A DNA stretch of 64,000 bases from Gammaproteobacteria bacterium (GTDB lineage: Bacteria; Gemmatimonadota; Gemmatimonadetes; Longimicrobiales; Gaopeijiaceae): assembly GCA_028821195.1 (NCBI GenBank), contig JAPPHB010000080.1, forward strand, positions 62,001 to 126,000, given 5' to 3'. Positions 22,405 through 33,888 of the stretch are shown here, in pieces. Numbering within the stretch: the first letter of the stretch is position 1; each line of letters begins with the position of its first letter. The notes under the pieces are model-generated. The model saw nothing but the letters and a program-made list of their open reading frames with translations. It made no database searches and was not told the origin of the DNA. Both the position numbers and the translations under genes were made by a program.

Positions 22405-22776
22405 TCAGGCCGCTTCCGCCGCGGATCGCATGCGGGCGGCGAGGAAGACCGGCTCAAGCATCAGAAGCACGAAGAAGAACCCGGCACAGCCCAGCAGGGT
22501 GGTGGCGGGAGAAAGAGCCGGGAGCAGGGTCACCGCCAGCCCGACGCCGATCACGATGGCCATGCGAACGACCGCGGCGCCGATCCAGACGACCAGCCCC
22601 TCGGCGGGCCGCACCGCGTGCTTGCAGAGCAGGGCGAAGGCCGCCACCTGAACCGGAAACGTGATGGCGGCCGCGACCAGGAGACCGGCCCTGCCGGGGC
22701 CGTCGAGCCAGGGGAACATCACGCCGTTTGCGGCGGCCAGGATGGCGAGGGCCGCCCCCGCGTACTTGAGCGTCAT
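22405..22776 (-). CDS. ATP synthase subunit I-like small membrane protein
   Basis: MTLKYAGAALAILAAANGVMFPWLDG...; predicted TM helices; position immediately upstream of atpB. Confidence 0.6.
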   Translation of the reverse strand: MTLKYAGAALAILAAANGVMFPWLDGPGRAGLLVAAAITFPVQVAAFALLCKHAVRPAEGLVVWIGAAVVRMAIVIGVGLAVTLLPALSPATTLLGCAGFFFVLLMLEPVFLAARMRSAAEAA

Positions 22777-23045
22777 CGCTCGTGTTCTTCCCGTTCTCTC
22801 TGCCGGCGTGGTTCCAGGACGACGTGGTAGTAGAGGCTGTACAAGCCCGCGGCCGCTCCGACGAAGGCGCCCAGGACGGTGAAAACCGGGACCGTCCCCA
22901 GCCGGTTGTCCAGCCACCAGCCCGCCCACAGGAAGAGCCCGGTCGCGAGCGCCAGGGTCAGTCCCTGGCCCGCAACGCGGGCTGCATCTGCCCGAGGATT
23001 CCACGGATCTCCTGCCGGAGCTCGCGGGGGCTTTTCGTCGCCCAC
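22773..23045 (-). CDS. AtpZ/AtpI family protein
   Basis: 90 aa, two TM helices GLTLALATGLFLWAGWWLDNRLGTVPVFTVLGAFVGAAAGLYSLYY; first gene of the atp operon. Confidence 0.85.
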   Translation of the reverse strand: MGDEKPPRAPAGDPWNPRADAARVAGQGLTLALATGLFLWAGWWLDNRLGTVPVFTVLGAFVGAAAGLYSLYYHVVLEPRRQREREEHER

Positions 23046-23358
23046 CTGATCAACCTCCCACCGGTGCGATCCTGCCCCGGAAACAGCCGACAGAAGCTAG
23101 AAGGTTGGCGCATCCGGCGCAACCTCCGGAACGCCCCGTTTTCGCTGATCCGGGAAGCACGCGCCGGCACCCCTTTTCCACGGCGGCGGCTGGCGCAAGA
23201 GGGGCTGGTGCCCGTACCTTCGGCATCGCCCGGCGCGAGCCGGGATCCTGTCCCGAATATCGGTTTATTCTCGCTAGGCTTGCGGAATCTGCGATCTTGC
23301 GGATGCGAAGGGCATCCGCCGCCCGTTCCTCGATTCGAACCCGGAGCTGCAGCCTCAC

Positions 23359-24375
23359 ATGAGAACGCTCGAGAACACGATGGTGGACGATCGGGATCTG
23401 CTGCTGCTCGATCGGGTCGGCACGGTCACGCAGGCGCTGCGGAACGAAGTCGCGAAGCGCATCGTGGGTCAGGAGGCGGTCGTGGGCGGGCTACTCACGG
23501 CCCTGCTTGCCAACGGACACGTTCTTCTGGTGGGCGTGCCGGGACTCGCGAAGACGCTGCTGGTCTCGACCCTCGCGGACGCCCTCGACCTGGAGTTCGG
23601 CCGTGTCCAGTTCACGCCCGATCTGATGCCCACCGACATCACCGGCACCGAGGTGATCGAGGAGGACCGGACTTCGGGGCGGCGGGTGTTCCGCTTCGTG
23701 CGCGGACCCATTTTCGCCAACGTGGTGCTCGCCGACGAGATCAACCGGGCGCCGCCCAAGACCCAGGCGGCGCTCCTGCAGGCCATGCAGGAACGGGCGG
23801 TCACGGCATCGGGCGAAACCATGCGCCTCGCTCCTCCGTTCTTCGTGCTTGCGACACAGAATCCCATCGAGCAGGAGGGCACGTATCCTCTTCCGGAAGC
23901 GCAGCTTGACCGCTTCATGCTCGAGCTGCGGATCGGCTATCCCGATCAGCGGGAGGAGGAAGAGATCGCCATGAGGACCACCGGCGCCGACGACGGCCTC
24001 ATCTCGCCCGTCGTTGCCGCGGGAGAGCTGATCGAGCTCCAGAACCTGGTGCGGCGCGTGCCCGCTTCGCCGGCGCTCATCTCCTTTGCGGTCCGTCTCG
24101 CGCGCGCCACCCGCCCCTCTCCGGACGCGCCGGCGGTCACAGGGAAGTACGTGAGCTGGGGAGCCGGGCCGCGCGCCTCCCAGTTCCTCGTGCTGGGCGC
24201 CAAGGCGCGCGCCGCGATGAACGGCGAAGCCATGCCGTCGATCGACGACGTGAGCGCCGTGGCAGCCGACGTGCTGGCGCATCGCCTGGTGCTGAACTTC
24301 GAGGCGGAGGCCGACGGCCGCGGCACGCACGACATCATTAGCGAGCTGCTTGAGGAGAGCCGCCTGTGGAGGTAG
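23359..24375 (+). CDS. MoxR family AAA+ ATPase
   Basis: GHVLLVGVPGLAKTLLVSTLADAL; FVRGPIFANVVLADEINRAPPKTQAALLQAMQE; FVLATQNPIEQEGTYPLPEAQLDRF. Confidence 0.95.
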   Translation: MRTLENTMVDDRDLLLLDRVGTVTQALRNEVAKRIVGQEAVVGGLLTALLANGHVLLVGVPGLAKTLLVSTLADALDLEFGRVQFTPDLMPTDITGTEVIEEDRTSGRRVFRFVRGPIFANVVLADEINRAPPKTQAALLQAMQERAVTASGETMRLAPPFFVLATQNPIEQEGTYPLPEAQLDRFMLELRIGYPDQREEEEIAMRTTGADDGLISPVVAAGELIELQNLVRRVPASPALISFAVRLARATRPSPDAPAVTGKYVSWGAGPRASQFLVLGAKARAAMNGEAMPSIDDVSAVAADVLAHRLVLNFEAEADGRGTHDIISELLEESRLWR

Positions 24376-24475
24376 ATCCCAGCAGTACCAGCGCTTCCGA
24401 GCCTCCGTCAGGCCGGCAGAGCCGGCCCGCGCGGGCCGGATCGGCGGCCGGTTTCCCGTGGACGGGAGACCTCCC

Positions 24476-25726
24476 TTGACTACGATCCTGCTGGGCCTCG
24501 GCCTCCTGCTGCTCGTCGGGTCGGCGCTGTTGACGGCGGCCCAGACCGCGTGCGTCACGGTGGGTGAATCGCGCATCCGCACGCTCGTGGACGAGGGCTT
24601 CCAGGAGGCCGACAAGCTGTCGCGGCTGCGAGAGGAACCGGGGCGATTCCTGGACTCCTACGTGCTCTTCGACACGCTGTTCAACGCGGGCACCGCCGCG
24701 CTGTGGGTGGGAGCGTCCGCCCGGGTCGGGGCAGGATCCCTGGTGATTGCCGCCGTCGTGGCCGTCGGCATGGTTCTGGTCGCGGGAGAGTTGGTGCCGC
24801 GGGCCGTGGCCCAGGCCAGGCCGGTTCGCCTGGCGCTTCTCGGCGCGCCCGCGTTGCTCCTCCTCGAACGGCTCTCCCGTCCGCTCCTCTACCCGGTGCG
24901 GCGATTCGCGCGCTACTGGATCCACCGGCCGGGCGACGAAGGCCGTTCGGCCCAGGAGCGCGAGGTGAGCGAACTGGCCGAACTGGGTCAGGAGGAAGGC
25001 GTCGTGATGCCCGAGGAACACGAACTGGCGGAACGGGCCTTTCGCCTGGACGAGACCACGGCCGGGGACGTGATGACGCCACGCGTGTCCATCTTCGCCT
25101 GGAGCGACTCGCTGACCCTCGGCGACATCATCGAACAACTGCCCGAGGTGCCGTATTCGCGGGTGCCGGTGTACGGCGACTCGATCGACGACGTTACCGG
25201 CATTCTCTATGTGCGCGAAGCCTATGCCGCCCACTCCGGCGGGCAGGCGAACGAACGGCTGTCGGAGCTCTCGCGCGAGCCCTTCTTCGTCCCCGGATCC
25301 CTGCCCCTGACGCGCCTGCTGCGGGACTTCCAGAGCCGGCGCATCCACATGGGCATCGTGGCCGACGAGTTCGGGGGCACCGATGGTCTCGTTACCCTGG
25401 AGGACCTGCTCGAGGAGCTGGTCGGCGAGATCGTCGACGAAACCGATCCCGCGTCCGAGGCCATCGTGCGCGTCTCGCGCACGGAAGCGATTGTCGAGGG
25501 TTCCACGGAACTGCGGGAGATCAACTACGCGATGAACGTCTCCCTGCCCCACCTGGAGCACCGCTCGCTGAACGGGTTTCTGGTGGAAAGGCTGGGCCAC
25601 GTGCCCGCCCCGGACGAGGTTGTGGTGGTGGCGGGCGTCGATATCCGGATCGTGGAGGCCTCCGAAACCCAGATCCTGCGCGCACGGCTGCGCAAGGTGC
25701 CCGCTCCCGGGGGCGAGGGCGAATAG
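24476..25726 (+). CDS. Hemolysin/CorC-family protein (CNNM-like membrane domain + CBS pair + transporter-associated domain)
   Basis: AERAFRLDETTAGDVMTPRVSIFAW...VPYSRVPVYGDSIDDVTGILYVRE...HMGIVADEFGGTDGLVTLEDLLEELVGEIVDE; start codon uncertain (TTG 24476 or GTG 24458). Confidence 0.88.
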   Translation: MTTILLGLGLLLLVGSALLTAAQTACVTVGESRIRTLVDEGFQEADKLSRLREEPGRFLDSYVLFDTLFNAGTAALWVGASARVGAGSLVIAAVVAVGMVLVAGELVPRAVAQARPVRLALLGAPALLLLERLSRPLLYPVRRFARYWIHRPGDEGRSAQEREVSELAELGQEEGVVMPEEHELAERAFRLDETTAGDVMTPRVSIFAWSDSLTLGDIIEQLPEVPYSRVPVYGDSIDDVTGILYVREAYAAHSGGQANERLSELSREPFFVPGSLPLTRLLRDFQSRRIHMGIVADEFGGTDGLVTLEDLLEELVGEIVDETDPASEAIVRVSRTEAIVEGSTELREINYAMNVSLPHLEHRSLNGFLVERLGHVPAPDEVVVVAGVDIRIVEASETQILRARLRKVPAPGGEGE

Positions 25727-25730
25727 GGAA

Positions 25731-26261
25731 ATGGCGTTGATTCTGCCCTTCAACGGGCACACCCCCAAGGTCGCCGAGAGCGCCTTCCTGGCCCCCACGG
25801 CGGTCCTCATCGGCGACGTTACGGTGGGCGAGGAAGCCAGCATCTGGTTCGGCGCGGTCCTGCGGGGGGACAACCCGGAGCACGGCGTCGTCATCGGCGC
25901 ACGCAGCAACATCCAGGAGAACTGCGTGGTGCACGTGGGCCACTGGGGGCCCACGGTGGTTGGCGAGGACGTAACCGTCGGCCACGGCGCGAAGTTCGAG
26001 AGCTGCGAGATCGGCGACAACACGGTCGTGGGCATGAACGCCGTCATCCTGCAGGGGGCGCGGGTGGGCGCCGGCTGCGTCCTGGCCGCGGGAACCGTCG
26101 TGCTCGAGGACGCCGACTTCCCCGCGCACAGCCTGGTCGCGGGCGTGCCCGGGCGGGTCAAGAAAACCCTTGAGGGGGCGTCGGCGAGCTGGGTGGAAGG
26201 AGGAGGCGGCCACTACGTGCGGCTGTCGCGGAGGTACATGGAGGAGCTGGGACTCAAGTGA
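25731..26261 (+). CDS. Gamma carbonic anhydrase family protein (left-handed beta-helix)
   Basis: SIWFGAVLRGDNPEHGVVIGARSNIQENCVVHVGHWGPTVVGEDVTVGHGAKFESCEIGDNTVVGMNAVI. Confidence 0.92.
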   Translation: MALILPFNGHTPKVAESAFLAPTAVLIGDVTVGEEASIWFGAVLRGDNPEHGVVIGARSNIQENCVVHVGHWGPTVVGEDVTVGHGAKFESCEIGDNTVVGMNAVILQGARVGAGCVLAAGTVVLEDADFPAHSLVAGVPGRVKKTLEGASASWVEGGGGHYVRLSRRYMEELGLK

Positions 26262-27303
26262 GCCCGGACAGCCGCAGATACCAGGCGAGTATGGCGTCAC
26301 CCCACCACAGGGTGATGGCGCCGCCGACCGCCAGAAACACGCCGAGGGGAACCAGGTGGCGGGTTCCCAGCAGCAGCCGCAGCTTGAGGTAGGCCAGGAT
26401 ACCCGCGAGGGCTGCCAGGAATACGGTCAGGACCGCGCCCCACGGGCCGGTGAAGGAACCCACCAGCGCCATCATCTTGACGTCGCCTCCTCCCAGCACG
26501 GCTCCCGGGGTCACGGGCGCGGTGGAGTCCGCGTCCTCGCCCAATCCCTCCACCCAGGCGACCAGGACGGCCAATCCGGCCGCGCAGGCCGCCACCGCCA
26601 CAGCCACGCCGACCGGCCCGAACCACCATCCGACCAGCACCATCACCGGAAGGGTCGGCAGCAGCGCCGCCAGCTGGCCGCGCGGCCTCGCCAGGACGCG
26701 CACCCCCCGTGCGTCACGAGTCCGGCGGCGGCCCTGGGCGTGTTCCCGGCCGGCCTCCTCCAGCCGGTCGGGACGAGCGCGCGCGAGCACCCAGGTGCCC
26801 GCCGCACCGACCAGCCACATCCCCCCGAACCCCACCACCACCCCCGTGGTCGCACTGCCGGGAGTGATTCCTCCCGGCGCGAGCGAGAGCGCCAGGCCCG
26901 CCGCCGCGCCGCCCAGAGAGAACTGGTCGGGGATCAGGTAGAAGCGCGCGTCGGTGAGCGCGATGCCCAGCAGGACGAGCAGGAAGCAGGCCGCGGCGGC
27001 CGCCTCCAGGCTCACACCGCGGGTCAGGACGACGAGCACGCAGATCGCGGCGCCGGCGGTCTCCACCAGCGGATACGACAGGGAGACGCGGGCACCGCAC
27101 TTTCTGCAGCGGCCGCGCAGCAGGGACCAGCTCACCACCGGGATCTGGTCGTACCAGCGGATCGGCGCCGAGCACGCCGGGCACGCCGAGCGCGGCCGCA
27201 CAACCGAACCACCGCGCGGCCAGCGCGCCACGCAGACGTTGAGGAAAGACCCGAGCGCCAGGCCGACCAGCCCGACAAGGGCGAGCACTACCGGATCGGT
27301 CAT
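26254..27303 (-). CDS. Prepilin peptidase (A24 family)
   Basis: LALGSFLNVCVARWP; CPACSAPIRWYDQIPVVSWSLLRGRCRKC zinc motif; GGGDVKMMALVGSF aspartate motif. Confidence 0.95.
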   Translation of the reverse strand: MTDPVVLALVGLVGLALGSFLNVCVARWPRGGSVVRPRSACPACSAPIRWYDQIPVVSWSLLRGRCRKCGARVSLSYPLVETAGAAICVLVVLTRGVSLEAAAAACFLLVLLGIALTDARFYLIPDQFSLGGAAAGLALSLAPGGITPGSATTGVVVGFGGMWLVGAAGTWVLARARPDRLEEAGREHAQGRRRTRDARGVRVLARPRGQLAALLPTLPVMVLVGWWFGPVGVAVAVAACAAGLAVLVAWVEGLGEDADSTAPVTPGAVLGGGDVKMMALVGSFTGPWGAVLTVFLAALAGILAYLKLRLLLGTRHLVPLGVFLAVGGAITLWWGDAILAWYLRLSGLT

Positions 27304-28061
27304 CGGCGCGTAAGCGCGTAGAGCACGATCGCGCCCGCGACCGCCGCGTTGAGCGAATCGGCCGCGCCGGCCATGGGCACCGCCGCCCACGCGTTCGCCG
27401 CCTCGCGGATCTCCGCGCGCACACCCGCGCCCTCATTGCCGACCACCAGCATCCACGGCGGCTCGACGGAGAGGCTGGCCGCGTCCCGTCCGGCGGCGTC
27501 CGCCACGATCAACTGCACCCCAGCCGCCCAGGCACCCACCTCGGTCCACGGAGCGCGCACCACCGGGATCCGGAACACGCTGCCCGCGGAAGCACGCACC
27601 ACTCTGGCGTTCCAGGGATCCACCGTCCCGTCCAGGGCGATCACGCCCGTGAGGTCAAACGCGCGCGCCGTGCGCACCAGAGTACCCAGGTTCCCCGGAT
27701 CCTGGATGCCGTCCAGCGCCAGGAGGCGGGCCTCCGTGGCGGCGGCCGTCGCCAGCGTGGTCGACGGCTGCTCGCAAACCAGCAGGATGCCCTGGGGGCT
27801 GGGGGTCGCGGACACGGCCGCCATCTCGCGCTCCCCCACCCAGTCCGGCGTCAGCCCCCTCGCCTCCAGTTCCGCGAGCAGTTCCTCGCCGGCGGACGAG
27901 CGCGTAAGCACGCGCGAACATACCACGAAGCGCACGACCACCCCGGAGGCGAGTGCCTCCGCGACCGCGCGCACGCCCTCTGCCAGGACACGGCCCTCGC
28001 GGACGCGGCCCCGGGCGCTCCCGAGCCGCGCCAGCATCCGCGTCCTGCGCTTGCTCAGCAC
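27300..28061 (-). CDS. TrmH/SpoU family RNA 2'-O-methyltransferase
   Basis: ALDGIQDPGNLGTLVRTARAF...LVVGNEGAGVRAE...VPMAGAADSLNAAVAGAIVLY. Confidence 0.92.
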   Translation of the reverse strand: MLSKRRTRMLARLGSARGRVREGRVLAEGVRAVAEALASGVVVRFVVCSRVLTRSSAGEELLAELEARGLTPDWVGEREMAAVSATPSPQGILLVCEQPSTTLATAAATEARLLALDGIQDPGNLGTLVRTARAFDLTGVIALDGTVDPWNARVVRASAGSVFRIPVVRAPWTEVGAWAAGVQLIVADAAGRDAASLSVEPPWMLVVGNEGAGVRAEIREAANAWAAVPMAGAADSLNAAVAGAIVLYALTRR

Positions 28062-28231
28062 GGGCTCAAGGGGGCCCGTCGAGTCGCCGCCTCACCGCCA
28101 CCGGGATCGCTCATCCTGCTCCGCTGCTCATCCTTCTCCACGCTGCTCATCCCTCCCAAGGCGATTATCTTTGCCTGCGCCGGCCTCGGAGCCGCGCCAC
28201 GGCCCCCGGAATCGACCCACTCCACCGTCCC

Positions 28232-29062
<831 letters not shown>

Positions 29063-29098
29063 GTTGCGGAAGACCTCATCGGCAGCGCCCGAGTGCCG

Positions 29099-29962
29099 TC
29101 AGACGGAAAACGCGCCGCCCGCCAGCATCCCCCGGATCACCCGCTCCAGCACCGCACCCGCCCGGTTTCCCACCTCCAGAACCTCGTCATGCGAGATGGC
29201 GTCCGCGCCCTCCGCCCCCGGGGCCATTCCCACCCCGCACGCCAGGTTGGTGACCATGGCGAAAGCCAGCACCCGCACGCCTCGGGCGCGCAGCGTGAGC
29301 ACCTCGGGTACGACCGACATGCCCACCACGTCCCCGCCCATCCGCTCGACCATGCGGATCTCGGCAGGCGTCTCGAAGCTGGGGCCGAGCAGGGCCGCAT
29401 AGGTGCCCCGGGCCAGGCGCACGCCCAGCCGGGCAGCCTGCTCGAGCGCGGCCTGCTGCAACCCCCGGTCGTAGGGCACGCTCATGTCCGGAAACGGGTT
29501 CGCATCGCCCGCCTGCGCGGGCGGCGGCAGCGGCGTGCGGGAGAGCAGATTGATGTGGTCGTCGATCACCATCAGGCCGCCCGGGCACAGCCGCCGGTCC
29601 ACCCCCCCCACCGCTGCCGTGACGACGGAACTCCGCACTCCCATCGCGGCCGCGATGCGGGCCGGGGCCGTGATCACCCATGGTGGGTGACCTTCGTAGA
29701 AGTGCAGCCGCCCGCACTGCACGACGACCGGAACGCCCTCGCAGCGCCCGAAAAGGAAGTGGCCCGCGTGACCCGCGACTCCGGCCGACGGAAGGCCGGG
29801 AATCTCCCCGAACGGCACCTTCTCCTCTACCTCGACCAGCCGTTCGAGCCCGTTGAGCCCGGAACCCAGCAGCAGATGCACCTTCGGTGCCGCGCGCAGT
29901 CGCGCCCGCAGCGCCGCCACCACCGCTTCGAAGTCGTCTCCCGGCGCCACGCCCGGCGTCAC
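29099..29962 (-). CDS. Purine-nucleoside phosphorylase
   Basis: LLLGSGLNGL...GRLHFYEGHPPWVITAPARIAAAMG...LLGPSFETPAEIRMVERMGGDVVGMSVVPEVLTLRARGVRVLAFAMVTNLACG; GTG start overlapping the nupC stop. Confidence 0.92.
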   Translation of the reverse strand: MTPGVAPGDDFEAVVAALRARLRAAPKVHLLLGSGLNGLERLVEVEEKVPFGEIPGLPSAGVAGHAGHFLFGRCEGVPVVVQCGRLHFYEGHPPWVITAPARIAAAMGVRSSVVTAAVGGVDRRLCPGGLMVIDDHINLLSRTPLPPPAQAGDANPFPDMSVPYDRGLQQAALEQAARLGVRLARGTYAALLGPSFETPAEIRMVERMGGDVVGMSVVPEVLTLRARGVRVLAFAMVTNLACGVGMAPGAEGADAISHDEVLEVGNRAGAVLERVIRGMLAGGAFSV

Positions 29963-31476
29963 AGGATCATCCCGGCCACGGTCGCCGTCATGAAGGCGGC
30001 GAGTGCCCCCCCGACCATCGCCCGCAGCCCGATGCGCGAGAGGTCCTGCCGGCGTGAAGGCGCCAGTCCGCCGATGCCGCCGAGCTGGATGGCGATGGAG
30101 GAGAAGTTGGCGAAGCCGCACAGCGCGTAGGTGGCGATCACCACCGACCGGGGATGCAGCGTGGAATCCTCCCCGAGCAGGCCCGCCAACTCGACGTAGG
30201 CCACGAACTCGTTGAGCGCCGTCTTGATCCCCATCAGCGAACCCACCTCCACCGCGTCGGCCCAGGGCACTCCCATGAGCCAGGCCAGCGGCGCCAGAGC
30301 CAGCCCCAGCACGGACTGCAGGGTGAGGTCGGGCAGGCCGACCAGCCCGCCGGCCCACCCCATCAGCCCGTTGATCAGATAGACGAGCGCCACGAAGGCG
30401 AGCAGCATGGCTCCAACGTTGAGGGCGAGGCGAAGCCCGTCGCCGGCCCCCCGCGCCGCCGCGTCGATGACGTTCACGTCCGGCTTTTCGACTTGCGTGA
30501 CCAGGCGGCCCGCGGTTTCGGGCTCCCCGTCCTCCGGGTACATGAGCTTGGCCATCATCAGCGCCGCCGGGGCGGACATGACCGACGCCGCCATCAAGTG
30601 TCCGGCGATGTCCGGGAAATAGGAGATGAGGAAGCCGACGTACGCCGCCATCACCCCGCCCGCAACCGTCGCGAAGCCGGCGGTCATCACGGCGTTCAGC
30701 TCCGACATCGTCATCTTCTCGACGAAGGGCTTGATGAGGAGCGGCGCCTCGGTCTGACCCACGAAGATATTGCCGGCCGCGGACAGTGTCTCGGCCCCCG
30801 AGGTGCGCATGGTGCGCTGCATGACCCAGGCCATCCCCCGCACCACGAACTGCATCACCCCCAGGTGATACAGCACCGTCATGAGGGAGGCCAGGAAGAT
30901 GATCGTGGGCAGCACGGTGAAGGCGACGTATGCCCCCGGATTGGCGACCTGTCCGGGGATCGGGTTGAACTCGCCGTTGCCGGGCTCGCCGGTGCCGATG
31001 GGGATGTTGTTGTCGACCAGGTTGCCGAAGATGAAGCGCGCTCCCTCGAGCGTGTACCCGAGCAGCCCCACCACCACCGTGTTGGCCCCCTGGAAGATCG
31101 CCAGCCCGACGGCGGTCTTGAGGATGAAGAAGGCGAAGACCAGCTGGAGCGAGACCCCCCAGGCCACGACTCGCCACGGGATGGCGGCCCGGTTGACGCT
31201 GAAGACCCACGCGAGCCCGCCCAGCGCCAGCATGCCCAGGAGCGATCTCAGGCGCCCGGGAAACGAGGTGTCCAGTCCCTCCGAGGCGATCGATATCCCG
31301 AGTCCCGGACCCTGCTGGACCGTGGCCGCCGCCGCCGCCGCCGGCACGTCCTCTGCCCCGCCCGCGCCCGGCGAGGCAGCGGCCAGGCCGGCTCCGACAA
31401 GAAGCAGGCACACCACCCACAGTATCCGGAGCGCGGGTCCGGGAACGGCTCGAGGTCCGGCAGACGGCCGGGTCAT
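29959..31476 (-). CDS. NupC/CNT family concentrative nucleoside transporter
   Basis: GNIFVGQTEAPLLIKPFVEKMTMSELNAVMTAGFATVAGGVMAAYV; GIKTALNEFVAYVELA; YALCGFANFSSIAIQLGGIGGLAPSRRQDLSRIG. Confidence 0.93.
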   Translation of the reverse strand: MTRPSAGPRAVPGPALRILWVVCLLLVGAGLAAASPGAGGAEDVPAAAAAATVQQGPGLGISIASEGLDTSFPGRLRSLLGMLALGGLAWVFSVNRAAIPWRVVAWGVSLQLVFAFFILKTAVGLAIFQGANTVVVGLLGYTLEGARFIFGNLVDNNIPIGTGEPGNGEFNPIPGQVANPGAYVAFTVLPTIIFLASLMTVLYHLGVMQFVVRGMAWVMQRTMRTSGAETLSAAGNIFVGQTEAPLLIKPFVEKMTMSELNAVMTAGFATVAGGVMAAYVGFLISYFPDIAGHLMAASVMSAPAALMMAKLMYPEDGEPETAGRLVTQVEKPDVNVIDAAARGAGDGLRLALNVGAMLLAFVALVYLINGLMGWAGGLVGLPDLTLQSVLGLALAPLAWLMGVPWADAVEVGSLMGIKTALNEFVAYVELAGLLGEDSTLHPRSVVIATYALCGFANFSSIAIQLGGIGGLAPSRRQDLSRIGLRAMVGGALAAFMTATVAGMIL

Positions 31477-31643
31477 GGGGCCACCCGGGCGTCGGAAACG
31501 GTCGCGGCGACGGAGGAGTCCGGACGGCGGGAGACGGAAGGCGTGGAAGGCATGGTGGATCCGTGAGCTGTTTCGTGGCATAACGCGCAGGGGTCGAGGC
31601 TCATGATAACCCGACTGCCCGAAAACCGCCTGACCGGGCTGGG

Positions 31644-31696
31644 AAGTCTGCCATTTTGTCAGGTCCTGGCGGAAAAGTCTGCCATTTTGTCAGGTC
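31644..31696. repeat. Two perfect 22-bp direct repeats AAGTCTGCCATTTTGTCAGGTC (31644-31665 and 31675-31696), candidate operator upstream of dnaK
   Basis: Identical 22-mers at 31-bp spacing, each containing imperfect dyad CTGCC-ATTTT-GTCAG, in the divergent nupC/dnaK intergenic region. Confidence 0.8.
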
Positions 31697-31782
31697 TCCG
31701 GCCCGGTACGGGGGCACGAACGTTGCTCCAGACCCGGCGACACCCCGTAAACCGGGGACTCACAACCATCCAAGGAGCACAG

Positions 31783-33711
<1,929 letters not shown>

Positions 33712-33888
33712 GCCCTCCGGCGACTCCGCGGCGCGCCGCGCGGGACCATGTCCCCGCCGGGACAACTCTGGCGCGGCGCGGCGCATCGAAAGGGCGCACA
33801 CGGACAACGAGAAACCGGTGGCGCGGGGATGGGTAGCAGCAGTCAGCATCCCTCGCGCCGGCTGCAGCGATACCACAGGAGGCCAGGC

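Noticed and set aside
23105-23362. 85-aa plus-strand ORF upstream of moxR
   Set aside because: No RBS, composition not protein-like; likely 5' intergenic region between divergent atp and moxR transcripts
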